From: CALBJU01 sp965247125
GTDB lineage: Bacteria; Bacteroidota; Rhodothermia; Rhodothermales; UBA10348
Assembly: GCA_965247125.1 (NCBI GenBank)
Contig: CBDFGO010000001.1
Location: forward strand, 124,001-188,000
Direction of reading: 5' to 3'
Length of the DNA stretch: 64,000 bases
Made by a program: the position numbers and the translations under genes. The notes under the pieces were generated by a model. The model worked only from the letters and a program-made list of their open reading frames with translations. It was not told the origin of the DNA and searched no databases. Below are positions 54,501 to 62,292 of this stretch, piece by piece (position 1 is the stretch's first letter; the number at the start of each line of letters is the position of its first letter).

Positions 54501-55884
54501 GAGTTAACCCCGAAAGTTGTGTACGGGTGAAAAAGGTATAGGCGGCGTATCCTGATGATGATTACGTCATTGTCAATCCGAAGATTGGAGGATACACCGC
54601 CCATGAAGACGAATAACGCACACGAGAACGAGAACTACAATAGCACAGAGGATGTGTTGACAGAAGTATTGCGAACAGGGGCCGCAAAGATGCTGGCCAC
54701 AGCCGTTGAGGCCGAGGTTGAAGCTTTCTGCCAGCGCTACCAGTTCCTGCGCGACGAAGAGAATCGCCACCGCATCGTTCGCAATGGATATCTGCCAGAG
54801 AGGAAGATTTTGACTGGTATCGGGGAGGTCGCTGTAAAGATGCCCCGCATACGCGACCGTACGGGTCGGGGTGAGGATAGAATCGGTTTCCGCAGTTCGA
54901 TACTACCAGCCTACCTCCGCAAGAGCCGCTCGCTTGAGGCTCTCATTCCATGGTTGTACCTGAAGGGAGTTTCAACGGGCGGCTTTGAGGCAGCGCTCTC
55001 GGCCCTTGTTGGTCCTGATGCCCCAGGGCTGACCTCCTCGACGATTGCGCGCCTGAAGACGCTTTGGACAAGGGAGCACGAAGACTGGCAAAAGCGGAGC
55101 CTGAAGGAGAAGCACTACGTCTATTTCTGGGCCGACGGTATTCACGTAAACGTACGCATGGATAAACAGAAACTGTGTCTGCTGGTCGTGATCGGCGCTA
55201 CGGCCGATGGAAGGAAGGAGCTTATAGCACTCGAGGACGGCTTTCGCGAGAGCAAGCAGTCGTGGCGAGAGTTGCTCCTGGAGCTGAGGCACCGCGGGCT
55301 GGATCAAGGACCGAAGCTGGCTGTTGCCGATGGAGCCATGGGATTCTGGAGTGCTCTCGCAGAAGTTTATCCCGAGACGCGAGCCGCACGCTGTTGGGTG
55401 CACAAGACAGCAAATGTGCTCAACCGCCTGCCCAAGTCCGTTCAGAAGAAGGCAAAAGGTCACCTCACGCAGATCTATACAGCAGAAACAAAAAAGCAGG
55501 CAGAGAGCGCCCTTCTGTTTTTCATCAAAGCCTACCAGCAAAAGTATCCGAAAGCAGCAGAGATTCTGGTGAAAGACCGAGAAGAACTGCTCGCTTTTTA
55601 TGACTTTCCGGCAGAACACTGGATCCATCTTCGGAGCACAAATCCGATCGAATCTACGTTCGCGACCGTGCGCCTCAGGACCGCCAAAACGAGGGGATGT
55701 CTGAGCCGAGAAACAGCTCTTGCAATGGCCTTCCGTCTATGTAAAGAGGCTCAGAAGAAGTGGAGGAAACTGAATGCACCGCACCTATTGCAACTTGTAA
55801 AAAAAGGAATCAAATTCACCGACGGAATTACATCAGAACGACACGCTGCCTAAACCTTCCATACACAACTTTTGGGCATAGCTC
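54501..55884 (+). mobile_element. IS256-family element, copy 8
   Basis: Full 1384-bp copy joining a truncated lipoprotein gene to a truncated replication-type gene of opposite strand. Flanks acgaatcga and tgtcgtttt do not match: a deletion or recombination junction. Confidence 0.97.
54603..55853 (+). CDS. IS256-family transposase (copy 8)
   Basis: Full length and identical to copy 1; catalytic residues intact. Confidence 0.97.
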   Translation: MKTNNAHENENYNSTEDVLTEVLRTGAAKMLATAVEAEVEAFCQRYQFLRDEENRHRIVRNGYLPERKILTGIGEVAVKMPRIRDRTGRGEDRIGFRSSILPAYLRKSRSLEALIPWLYLKGVSTGGFEAALSALVGPDAPGLTSSTIARLKTLWTREHEDWQKRSLKEKHYVYFWADGIHVNVRMDKQKLCLLVVIGATADGRKELIALEDGFRESKQSWRELLLELRHRGLDQGPKLAVADGAMGFWSALAEVYPETRAARCWVHKTANVLNRLPKSVQKKAKGHLTQIYTAETKKQAESALLFFIKAYQQKYPKAAEILVKDREELLAFYDFPAEHWIHLRSTNPIESTFATVRLRTAKTRGCLSRETALAMAFRLCKEAQKKWRKLNAPHLLQLVKKGIKFTDGITSERHAA

Positions 55885-56314
55885 TGTCGTTTTCGGGATG
55901 TTGTTGTAACGACAACGTTTCGGTGTTGTCGTCACGACCACGCTGTTGTTGTAACGACAACAAATTATCGCCCTGTTTCGGGCTCAATTCACCAGGTATT
56001 TCAAGAAGTGGTCGAAGGACACTTCCCGGAAATTTTTTGATTGCTTTTTCGCGCAAAAGATCGTGCACGGCTCGCGATGCAGCGTGACGATCCATACCAA
56101 CCAGGGCCCCCAGGCGAGCGTGGGAAAGGTCGCAATAGCCTCTTTCTCTATTTATTTGGCAAATTGCCACAAATATGGAGGTTAATCGGTGAGAACGCTT
56201 GTTAGAGAGGTGATTTCGCCGCAACCGGATGTCCTGAAAAACGAGTGCATCCACCGGGTGGTCTTCATCATGGCCTGGTGATATTGTTTGAGTTGAGCGT
56301 TGCTGTTCATTCAT
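55885..56314 (-). pseudogene. Replication-type winged-helix protein, C-terminus cut by IS256 copy 8
   Basis: About 143 native codons. The N-terminal half carries a winged HTH (LTSIFVAICQINRERGYCDL, LGALVGMDRHAASRAVHDLL) like those of plasmid or phage replication initiators and O-type proteins. The C-terminal part (LSLQQQRGRDDNTETLSLQQ) is encoded by a cluster of short DNA repeats. The frame ends 10 codons into the IS (MPKSCVWKV-stop). Start overlaps the stop of the next upstream gene by 8 bp. Confidence 0.6.
55900..55961. repeat. Three iterons inside the replication-type gene
   Basis: 17-bp units with internal dyad symmetry: gttgttgtaacgacaac at 55900-55916 and 55945-55961 (identical) and gttgtcgtcacgaccac at 55925-55941 (14 of 17). 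Such iterons within an initiator gene mark origins in lambdoid phages and some plasmids. Confidence 0.65.
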
Positions 56315-56750
56315 TAAAATTGGGCTCTACTCTCTCTGCCGTAGGCCTCGGCGCCCTACAAGTGTTGATAGATTGCGCTGTACCAGATGAACAGTGGAGA
56401 GGAGCCCGTTTCGATTCGTCCATTTTTTCTCGCTTGTGAAAGGCGAGTTGGGCTGTGGCAGTCATTGCAACCCAGGACGTAAAATTGAATCGACTGATGA
56501 TGTGGCGAGCTTTCGTTTTCGTAATGCCCGACAAGAAAATCTCTGCCTGAAAAACTCTGGCAGCAGCCTGTGAAAACGCGGTCATTATTTCGCGCGGAGT
56601 CAGGCCAGATTCATCGATAAGATTGTCAAGCGTGATTCTCATGGCGTTAACACCAAGATTATCACTAGAGAGGGCGCTTGCGAAGATGTGCTTTTCTATC
56701 GGAGAGGGCTGGGGAGAAGACTGCTGGGGAGGCGAATTGTGCTCTTGCAC
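56307..56750 (-). CDS. Hypothetical protein of the integrative element
   Basis: 147 aa. A helical central part (ITLDNLIDESGLTPREIMTAFSQAAARVFQAEIF) and a hydrophobic stretch SWVAMTATAQLAFH. No family recognised. The stop overlaps the start of the replication-type gene by 8 bp, so the two are co-expressed. Confidence 0.65.
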   Translation of the reverse strand: MQEHNSPPQQSSPQPSPIEKHIFASALSSDNLGVNAMRITLDNLIDESGLTPREIMTAFSQAAARVFQAEIFLSGITKTKARHIISRFNFTSWVAMTATAQLAFHKREKMDESKRAPLHCSSGTAQSINTCRAPRPTAERVEPNFNE

Positions 56751-56820
56751 GGCAAAGATGAGATTTAAGTCAGAAAGTGGTGTGCATTAAGGGGGCTCTG
56801 CGACGCATCGCGAGCAGGTC

Positions 56821-57075
56821 CTACAGAATCTGCGCGTTCTGTCTTTCCCGTTCTTCATGGACAAGGATTGCTCGCTCACTGATCAACTCGATGCGACGAC
56901 GGCTGTCTCTGCGAGCGACTTCCAGCTTACCGCTGGACACGAGCTTTCTGATGTAGTAAGGGCTGTACCCCTTTTTCCCCGGAATGTATGCGCCTTGTTT
57001 GAGGCGAATGCCGGCCTGTTCAATCGAATACATGATCTTTTTAGGCGGTGGCGCCGCTGATGATAGTTCAGACAT
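56821..57075 (-). CDS. Excisionase/MerR-type DNA-binding protein
   Basis: 84 aa from MSELSSAAPPPKK; an ATG at 57114 is in frame. A helix-turn-helix of the excisionase type is centred on YSPYYIRKLVSSGKLEVARRDSRRRIELISE. It is divergent from the S24-type repressor gene, with about 150 bp between starts, as in lysogeny control regions. It could direct excision together with the integrase. Confidence 0.7.
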   Translation of the reverse strand: MSELSSAAPPPKKIMYSIEQAGIRLKQGAYIPGKKGYSPYYIRKLVSSGKLEVARRDSRRRIELISERAILVHEERERQNAQIL

Positions 57076-57226
57076 ATAACCGGCCCAACATTTGTACATT
57101 GATGGGTTATCCAAGGCGCCCTGACTCGTGAAGAGGCGCGCAGAGGATATTTATCGAATATAATAGGCTATAAGTTGATTGTTGTCAACTTGTTCTGGCA
57201 ATTTAATACTTGTAAGAGCTAGTAAC

Positions 57227-57949
57227 ATGGGCGCCACTAAGAGAAAAAAGCGACAGAAGAGCTTGAAGAGGGCGGTTTTAGAGTTTTTAATTCCTCAGTC
57301 ATCCGAAACTGTTACTTCGCACCAAATAGTGGACGAATTGAGTGAGGAAGGATACCACGAGAGCTCAATCCGCAAGGTCCTTAACCAACTCAAATCCGAC
57401 GATATCCTTGCGTCTCCTGAAAGGGGATCATATTTGTACGTGGGTGACTCTGATCACCGGGATAAAATGAGGGAATTACTTGGACCCAAATTCGAAGTCC
57501 CGGATGAGGGCCAGTATCAGTCGGATGTTCGGACCAGTAAATTAGTCGCGGCAATTTTCAGGCAGCAACTCAGTTGTGGACCGATCTACGACCTGAATGA
57601 TTATTCGTCTGCTCAGGAATCGGACCAACAAGAAAGAAAGATCATAGGCCTGGTCAAAAGGAGTCAAGAGGGCGCATTTCATCTCAAATGCCGGGGTGAT
57701 TTCATGGCCCCAACCATTCGAAAAAACGAGATCGTAGAGTGTCACCCACTCCCGGATTTCAACGAGTCACTTCAGTCGATTAGCGGAATTTATTTTTTCA
57801 GATTGGATAATATTCATAGAGTCGCACGACTCCGACTAGCCGGGGGCGACACCATAGAAATCATACCCGACAACAAGATCTATGAAAAGGAAACCCTAAC
57901 GATTTCTAACTCTGATGACTTCGCGATTATTGCTGAAGTAGTCTTATGA
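57227..57949 (+). CDS. S24/LexA-type repressor lacking catalytic residues
   Basis: 240 aa from MGATKRKKRQK; an in-frame start at 57179 exists. N-terminal winged helix (TSHQIVDELSEEGYHESSIRKVLNQL) and C-terminal S24 fold (FHLKCRGDFMAPTIRKNEIVEC ... IYFFRLDNIHRVARLRL). The catalytic Ser of the GDSM-P motif is Phe (GDFMAP), and the Lys of the second motif is Ala (HRVARL). Self-cleavage is therefore unlikely, and induction must use another route. It overlaps the integrase start by 4 bp. Confidence 0.8.
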   Translation: MGATKRKKRQKSLKRAVLEFLIPQSSETVTSHQIVDELSEEGYHESSIRKVLNQLKSDDILASPERGSYLYVGDSDHRDKMRELLGPKFEVPDEGQYQSDVRTSKLVAAIFRQQLSCGPIYDLNDYSSAQESDQQERKIIGLVKRSQEGAFHLKCRGDFMAPTIRKNEIVECHPLPDFNESLQSISGIYFFRLDNIHRVARLRLAGGDTIEIIPDNKIYEKETLTISNSDDFAIIAEVVL

Positions 57950-59042
57950 GGATCTACGCCGGCCACAAAGGGAAAAACAAATATGTGATCTTTTACGATA
58001 AAGACCGCAAACCAACCCACAAATGGCAGACATTAGGAACGAAAAGCGCAGTTGTTCAGCGGCGTAGAATCACTGAAATAGAGAACGACTACGAGTTTGG
58101 TCGTTTGCCTGACCCGTGGATGAGCGGAGTTGTTAAACCAGCTCACCGGGCCCTTGATTTCTGGATTAATCGGTATTTAGATAGCAAATCTTACGCAAGC
58201 CCGAGTCAGCCGCGGGGGCGCCTAAGAAGATTGGCAAATCAGCTTGGCGCAGGCTATGGTGTAGATATTATTACCGAAAAACAGCTCGTTGAGTGTATTA
58301 CTTACTACAACACGGCGGAGAGCAGAAACTCACAAAGGCGGATTTTAAAGACTTTTTTAAATATCTGGTTCAAGAGAGGGTTGTAAAGCGCAATCCCGCT
58401 ACGCGCTTCACCATGGAGGAGGCGCCATCGCGGCGAACCGCATTGTGGCCCGACGAAATAGCAGCTCTTAAGGAAGCCTCAATCGGTGAAATGCAGGTCG
58501 TCATTGACTGCCTTGTGTGTAGTGGCCTGCGCATCGGAGAGTTCCTGGCCCTAAAACGCTCTGAAATTGACGTTGATGGAAGCAAATCTCAGCTGATTGT
58601 CAGGAGTCTGAAGCGAAGAGGCCACCCGACCCGGACGGTACCTCTTTACCCAAGAGGAAAAGCCGCATACCAAATTTTCAAACACGACCTGCGCCGCTAC
58701 GAACAATCTTGGTACCAGAGCAGAATGAGGGAGGCGTCCTCTGTAGCTTTCGAAAACCGCACGGTGACACCGCACTGGCTCAGGCACACATACATCTCGT
58801 GGATGCTAAACGACTTGGGAATACCGCTTCAGGTTGTCTCACCCCTGGCCGGCCACAAGAGTTACAAGACAACGCGCAAATATGCTCACGCAACGGACGA
58901 ATCCATGGCGCGAATGCTCAATCGGGCAGTCGGAATTTTCGACGAGGCGTCGGTTTCGCCCGTCGCGGAGTACCTACATCCAGGGCGAGCGGAGCACGGG
59001 TATTCCGGCCCTCAGTTTGGCACCGATTATAAGCTCTCATAA
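57946..59042 (+). pseudogene. Tyrosine recombinase (integrase), frameshifted
   Basis: The first frame (to 58386) has the N-terminal SAM-like/core-binding region (GHKGKNKYVIFYDKDRKPTHK...). The second frame holds the catalytic domain: SGLRIGEFLAL (first Arg), TPHWLRHTYISW (HxxR), LAGHKSYKTTRKYAH (His and Tyr nucleophile). The break is in a T6 run (58353-58358); seven T would join ILKTF to FKYLVQERVVKRNP for a ~365-aa protein. It marks the end of the integrative element; the att site should lie in 59043-59272. Confidence 0.85.
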
Positions 59043-59272
59043 ATGAAGCATCCAACACTCAGTTCTAAAGATATTCTAAAGATTTGTTTTTCAGTACACC
59101 TCAAGACGAGATGGTACGTACCAGAATGAGGTGCGCTAACTTTTATTATTACTGGTTTTACGCCCAAAACAGTTCATACGCCCGCATTTGCTCTAATTGT
59201 ATTTTGGGTCCCGTCAGGACCTCGGTTTGTTTAGTTTAGAGCGTTTAATCTGGCGAAGCGGATCCGCAAATC
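59043..59272. other. Intergenic DNA between integrase and pth
   Basis: No gene. Contains a small dyad ggtcccgtcaggacc (59207-59221). Likely holds the integrated-element boundary and the pth promoter; I cannot define either. Confidence 0.4.
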
Positions 59273-59842
59273 ATGGCCTCCACCAAGCGAATAATAATCG
59301 GCCTGGGAAATCCCGGAATCGAATACGAAGGGACGCGGCATAACGTTGGGTTCGAGGTCATCGAAGCCATCGGGGGAAAGATCGGACTGGCGTTCAAGAC
59401 GAAAGCTCAATCCCGAATCGCCTGGGGAAAATGGAAAGGACGTCCTCTTGGATTGGCGATGCCACAGACCTTCATGAATCGGAGCGGCCTTGCCGTCGAA
59501 GAGCTGGTACGAAAAAATCAGCTCGACACGTTCAATATTCTGGTCATTGTGGATGACATCAACTTACCTCCTGGCAAGATTCGAATACGAGAGAAGGGCG
59601 GAACGGGTGGACACAATGGCCTGGATGACATTATAGATTGGTTGGATAGTGATGCATTCCCACGACTCAGAATCGGGATAGGGAACGATTTTAAACGAGG
59701 AGGACAGGCTTCGTACGTTCTTGAGCCCTTTTCGGGCGATGAGCGAAAGTTGATCGACCCGGCGATCGAAAGCGCGCGCGATGCCGCTCTGTCGTTCGTG
59801 ACGAATGGCATCACGATCACCATGAATCGTTTCAACACTTGA
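59273..59842 (+). CDS. pth: Peptidyl-tRNA hydrolase
   Basis: 189 aa, normal length. Catalytic and substrate residues are present: IIIGLGNPG (Asn ~13), GTRHNVGFEV (His ~23), PQTFMNRSG, VIVDDINLPPGKIRIREKGGTGGHNGL. Releases tRNA from stalled peptidyl-tRNA in the cytosol; essential housekeeping enzyme. Confidence 0.97.
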   Translation: MASTKRIIIGLGNPGIEYEGTRHNVGFEVIEAIGGKIGLAFKTKAQSRIAWGKWKGRPLGLAMPQTFMNRSGLAVEELVRKNQLDTFNILVIVDDINLPPGKIRIREKGGTGGHNGLDDIIDWLDSDAFPRLRIGIGNDFKRGGQASYVLEPFSGDERKLIDPAIESARDAALSFVTNGITITMNRFNT

Positions 59843-60051
59843 CGGGGACGGGTGTGACACCCGCCCGGCGAGTCGCATGTCCAATAGTGCGAACGCGACC
59901 TGATAGGCGAATAAAAAGCGCTTCCAAAAGACGTCGAATAATTCGTTAATGGGTGTGTAAAAAGAGCATGAAAGGGTATTTTCGCAGTTTAATTCCAATA
60001 CATAGATCCCAGAGCCATCGGCTCGACTAAAATCGGAGGATTTCCATCCAC

Positions 60052-62139
60052 ATGGATATTGCAACTTTAACTTACCTGGTCCCTGTAGCAGGCGTCTTGG
60101 CCCTTCTGTACGCGTATTCCCGTGCGCAGTGGGTCAACAAACAGGACGCCGGATCAGACAAGATGGTCGAGATTTCTGAGGCGATTGCAGAGGGTGCTCG
60201 CACGTTTCTTCGGCAGGAGTATCGGGTTCTCCTGATATTTGTGCTCGTCGTTGCAGCTCTTCTTGCATTCGCGAACATGAGTCGCCCAGAATCCTCCTGG
60301 ATGATCGCTGTTTCATTTATTGTTGGAGCGTTCTGTAGCGCCCTCGCAGGATTCGTCGGGATGACGGTCGCCACGAAGGCTAACGTTCGAACGACCCAGG
60401 CGGCTCGTCAGGGACTTGCTCCCGCGCTGAACGTTGCCTTTTCTGGAGGGCTTGTGATGGGCCTCAGTGTGGTGGGACTCGGAGTCATCGGACTTGGTAG
60501 CCTGTTCATCGCCTATGATAGTTTTACTGTCTGGGATGTGACAAAGATTGTCGGAGTCATATCCGGCTTCTCACTGGGCGCTTCCTCCATCGCGCTTTTT
60601 GCTCGCGTCGGCGGTGGTATCTACACCAAGGCCGCAGATGTGGGCGCCGATCTGGCTGGAAAGGTATACGAAGGTATTCCAGAGGATGACCCAAGAAATC
60701 CGGCTACCATTGCTGACAATGTTGGCGACAACGTCGGGGATGTTGCAGGTATGGGTGCCGACCTCTTCGAAAGTTATGTCGGCTCCATCATCGGAACGAT
60801 GGTACTGGGTACTGCCTTCATCTCGATTCCTGCGTTCACTTCGAGCACATTCGGTCAGCTCAGTCCCATTATTCTGCCTCTGGTTCTCGCCGGTGTCGGA
60901 ATCCTGGTTTCTATTGCGGGATCGTTCTTCGTGAAAACCAAGGAGGGCGGCAATCCCCAGCACGCGCTCAATATCGGTGAATTTGGCGCCGCAGGCCTGA
61001 TGGCAGTCCTGGCCTATTTCATCATCACCATCATGTTGCCGGAAAGTTGGAGCGTGGGAGAATCGACGTACAGCGCCTTGGGTGTCTATTGGGCTGTTCT
61101 GATTGGTCTCGCCGCGGGCACCATCATCGGATTGGTCACCGAATACTATACGGCGACGGGCAATAAGCCGGTAACCGGAATCGCAGAGCAATCGCTGACA
61201 GGCTCTGCTACCAACATCATTGCCGGGTTGGGTGTTGGAATGTGGTCGACAGGAATTCCCGCAATCGTGCTGGCGCTGAGCATTATCGGCGCCTTTACGT
61301 TCGCCGGTCTATACGGAATCGCCATTGCAGCCGTTGGAATGCTTTCTGTTACGGGTATTCAGCTCGCAGTCGATGCCTACGGTCCTATTTCAGATAACGC
61401 GGGCGGTATTGCCGAAATGGCGGACCTTCCTCCAGAAGTCCGCGAGCGTACCGACAAACTCGACGCTGTTGGAAACACGACGGCGGCCATTGGAAAAGGC
61501 TTCGCCATCGCTTCCGCCGCCCTGACTGCACTGGGCCTTTTTGCCGCCTACATGCAGCAGGCGGGTGTCGAAAATATTGACGTTGCCAATCCGAAAATTC
61601 TTGCCGGCCTCCTGCTTGGAGCCATGCTCCCTTACGTGTTCTCGGCGATGGCCATGGGCGCCGTCGGTCGTGCTGCTGCGGAAATGATCAAGGAAGTAGG
61701 CCGTCAGTTCGCGGAAATTCCCGGTCTGAGGGAGGGTACAGCGAAGCCGGATTCGAATCGCTGCATCCAGATTTCCACCGATGCTGCCATCCGGGAGATG
61801 GTGCTGCCGGGTCTCCTTGCCATTCTCGTACCAGTAGCAATCGGATTTATCGACAAGAATATGCTGGGTGGCTTGCTTGCAGGTGTGACCGTTTCGGGCG
61901 TCCTGTTTGCCATTTTCCAGTCGAATGCTGGCGGCGCCTGGGACAATGCCAAAAAAATGATCGAGAGTGGGATAACCGTTGATGGCACCCGCTACGGTAA
62001 GGGCTCTGAAGCCCACAAAGCCGCCGTCGTCGGAGACACCGTTGGGGATCCATTCAAGGATACGTCGGGTCCTTCGCTGAACATACTGATCAAGCTTATT
62101 GCAGTGGTAGCGCTGGTAATCGCCCCGCTGATTGCTTGA
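60052..62139 (+). CDS. hppA: Membrane-bound ion-pumping pyrophosphatase
   Basis: 695 aa, about 16 membrane helices. Hydrolyses cytoplasmic PPi and pumps H+ or Na+. Active-site motifs: YTKAADVGADLAGKVYEGIP, EDDPRNPATIADNVGDNVGD, and near the end GDTVGDPFKDTSGPSLN. The GNTTAAIGKG motif has Ala where K+-independent enzymes have Lys, so K+ dependence is expected. A GGAGG site precedes the ATG. A strong hairpin follows. Confidence 0.97.
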   Translation: MDIATLTYLVPVAGVLALLYAYSRAQWVNKQDAGSDKMVEISEAIAEGARTFLRQEYRVLLIFVLVVAALLAFANMSRPESSWMIAVSFIVGAFCSALAGFVGMTVATKANVRTTQAARQGLAPALNVAFSGGLVMGLSVVGLGVIGLGSLFIAYDSFTVWDVTKIVGVISGFSLGASSIALFARVGGGIYTKAADVGADLAGKVYEGIPEDDPRNPATIADNVGDNVGDVAGMGADLFESYVGSIIGTMVLGTAFISIPAFTSSTFGQLSPIILPLVLAGVGILVSIAGSFFVKTKEGGNPQHALNIGEFGAAGLMAVLAYFIITIMLPESWSVGESTYSALGVYWAVLIGLAAGTIIGLVTEYYTATGNKPVTGIAEQSLTGSATNIIAGLGVGMWSTGIPAIVLALSIIGAFTFAGLYGIAIAAVGMLSVTGIQLAVDAYGPISDNAGGIAEMADLPPEVRERTDKLDAVGNTTAAIGKGFAIASAALTALGLFAAYMQQAGVENIDVANPKILAGLLLGAMLPYVFSAMAMGAVGRAAAEMIKEVGRQFAEIPGLREGTAKPDSNRCIQISTDAAIREMVLPGLLAILVPVAIGFIDKNMLGGLLAGVTVSGVLFAIFQSNAGGAWDNAKKMIESGITVDGTRYGKGSEAHKAAVVGDTVGDPFKDTSGPSLNILIKLIAVVALVIAPLIA

Positions 62140-62160
62140 TTCCGAACAAATTGGAGCGTT

Positions 62161-62193
62161 TTTGGGGCCGATCTGATCCAGATCGGCCCCAAA
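62161..62193 (+). terminator. Hairpin after hppA
   Basis: A perfect 15-bp stem (tttggggccgatctg / cagatcggccccaaa) with a 3-nt loop, 21 bp after the hppA stop. No strong T run follows; termination may be partial or bidirectional. Confidence 0.7.
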
Positions 62194-62292
62194 GCGTATC
62201 AGAGTTGAAGGTCTCCTGTTTTCGAAAGGGGAAAACCGATTTCGCAGCCGGACATCGGGGACCACGCACCACCTAAACCGAATCGAATTCCC

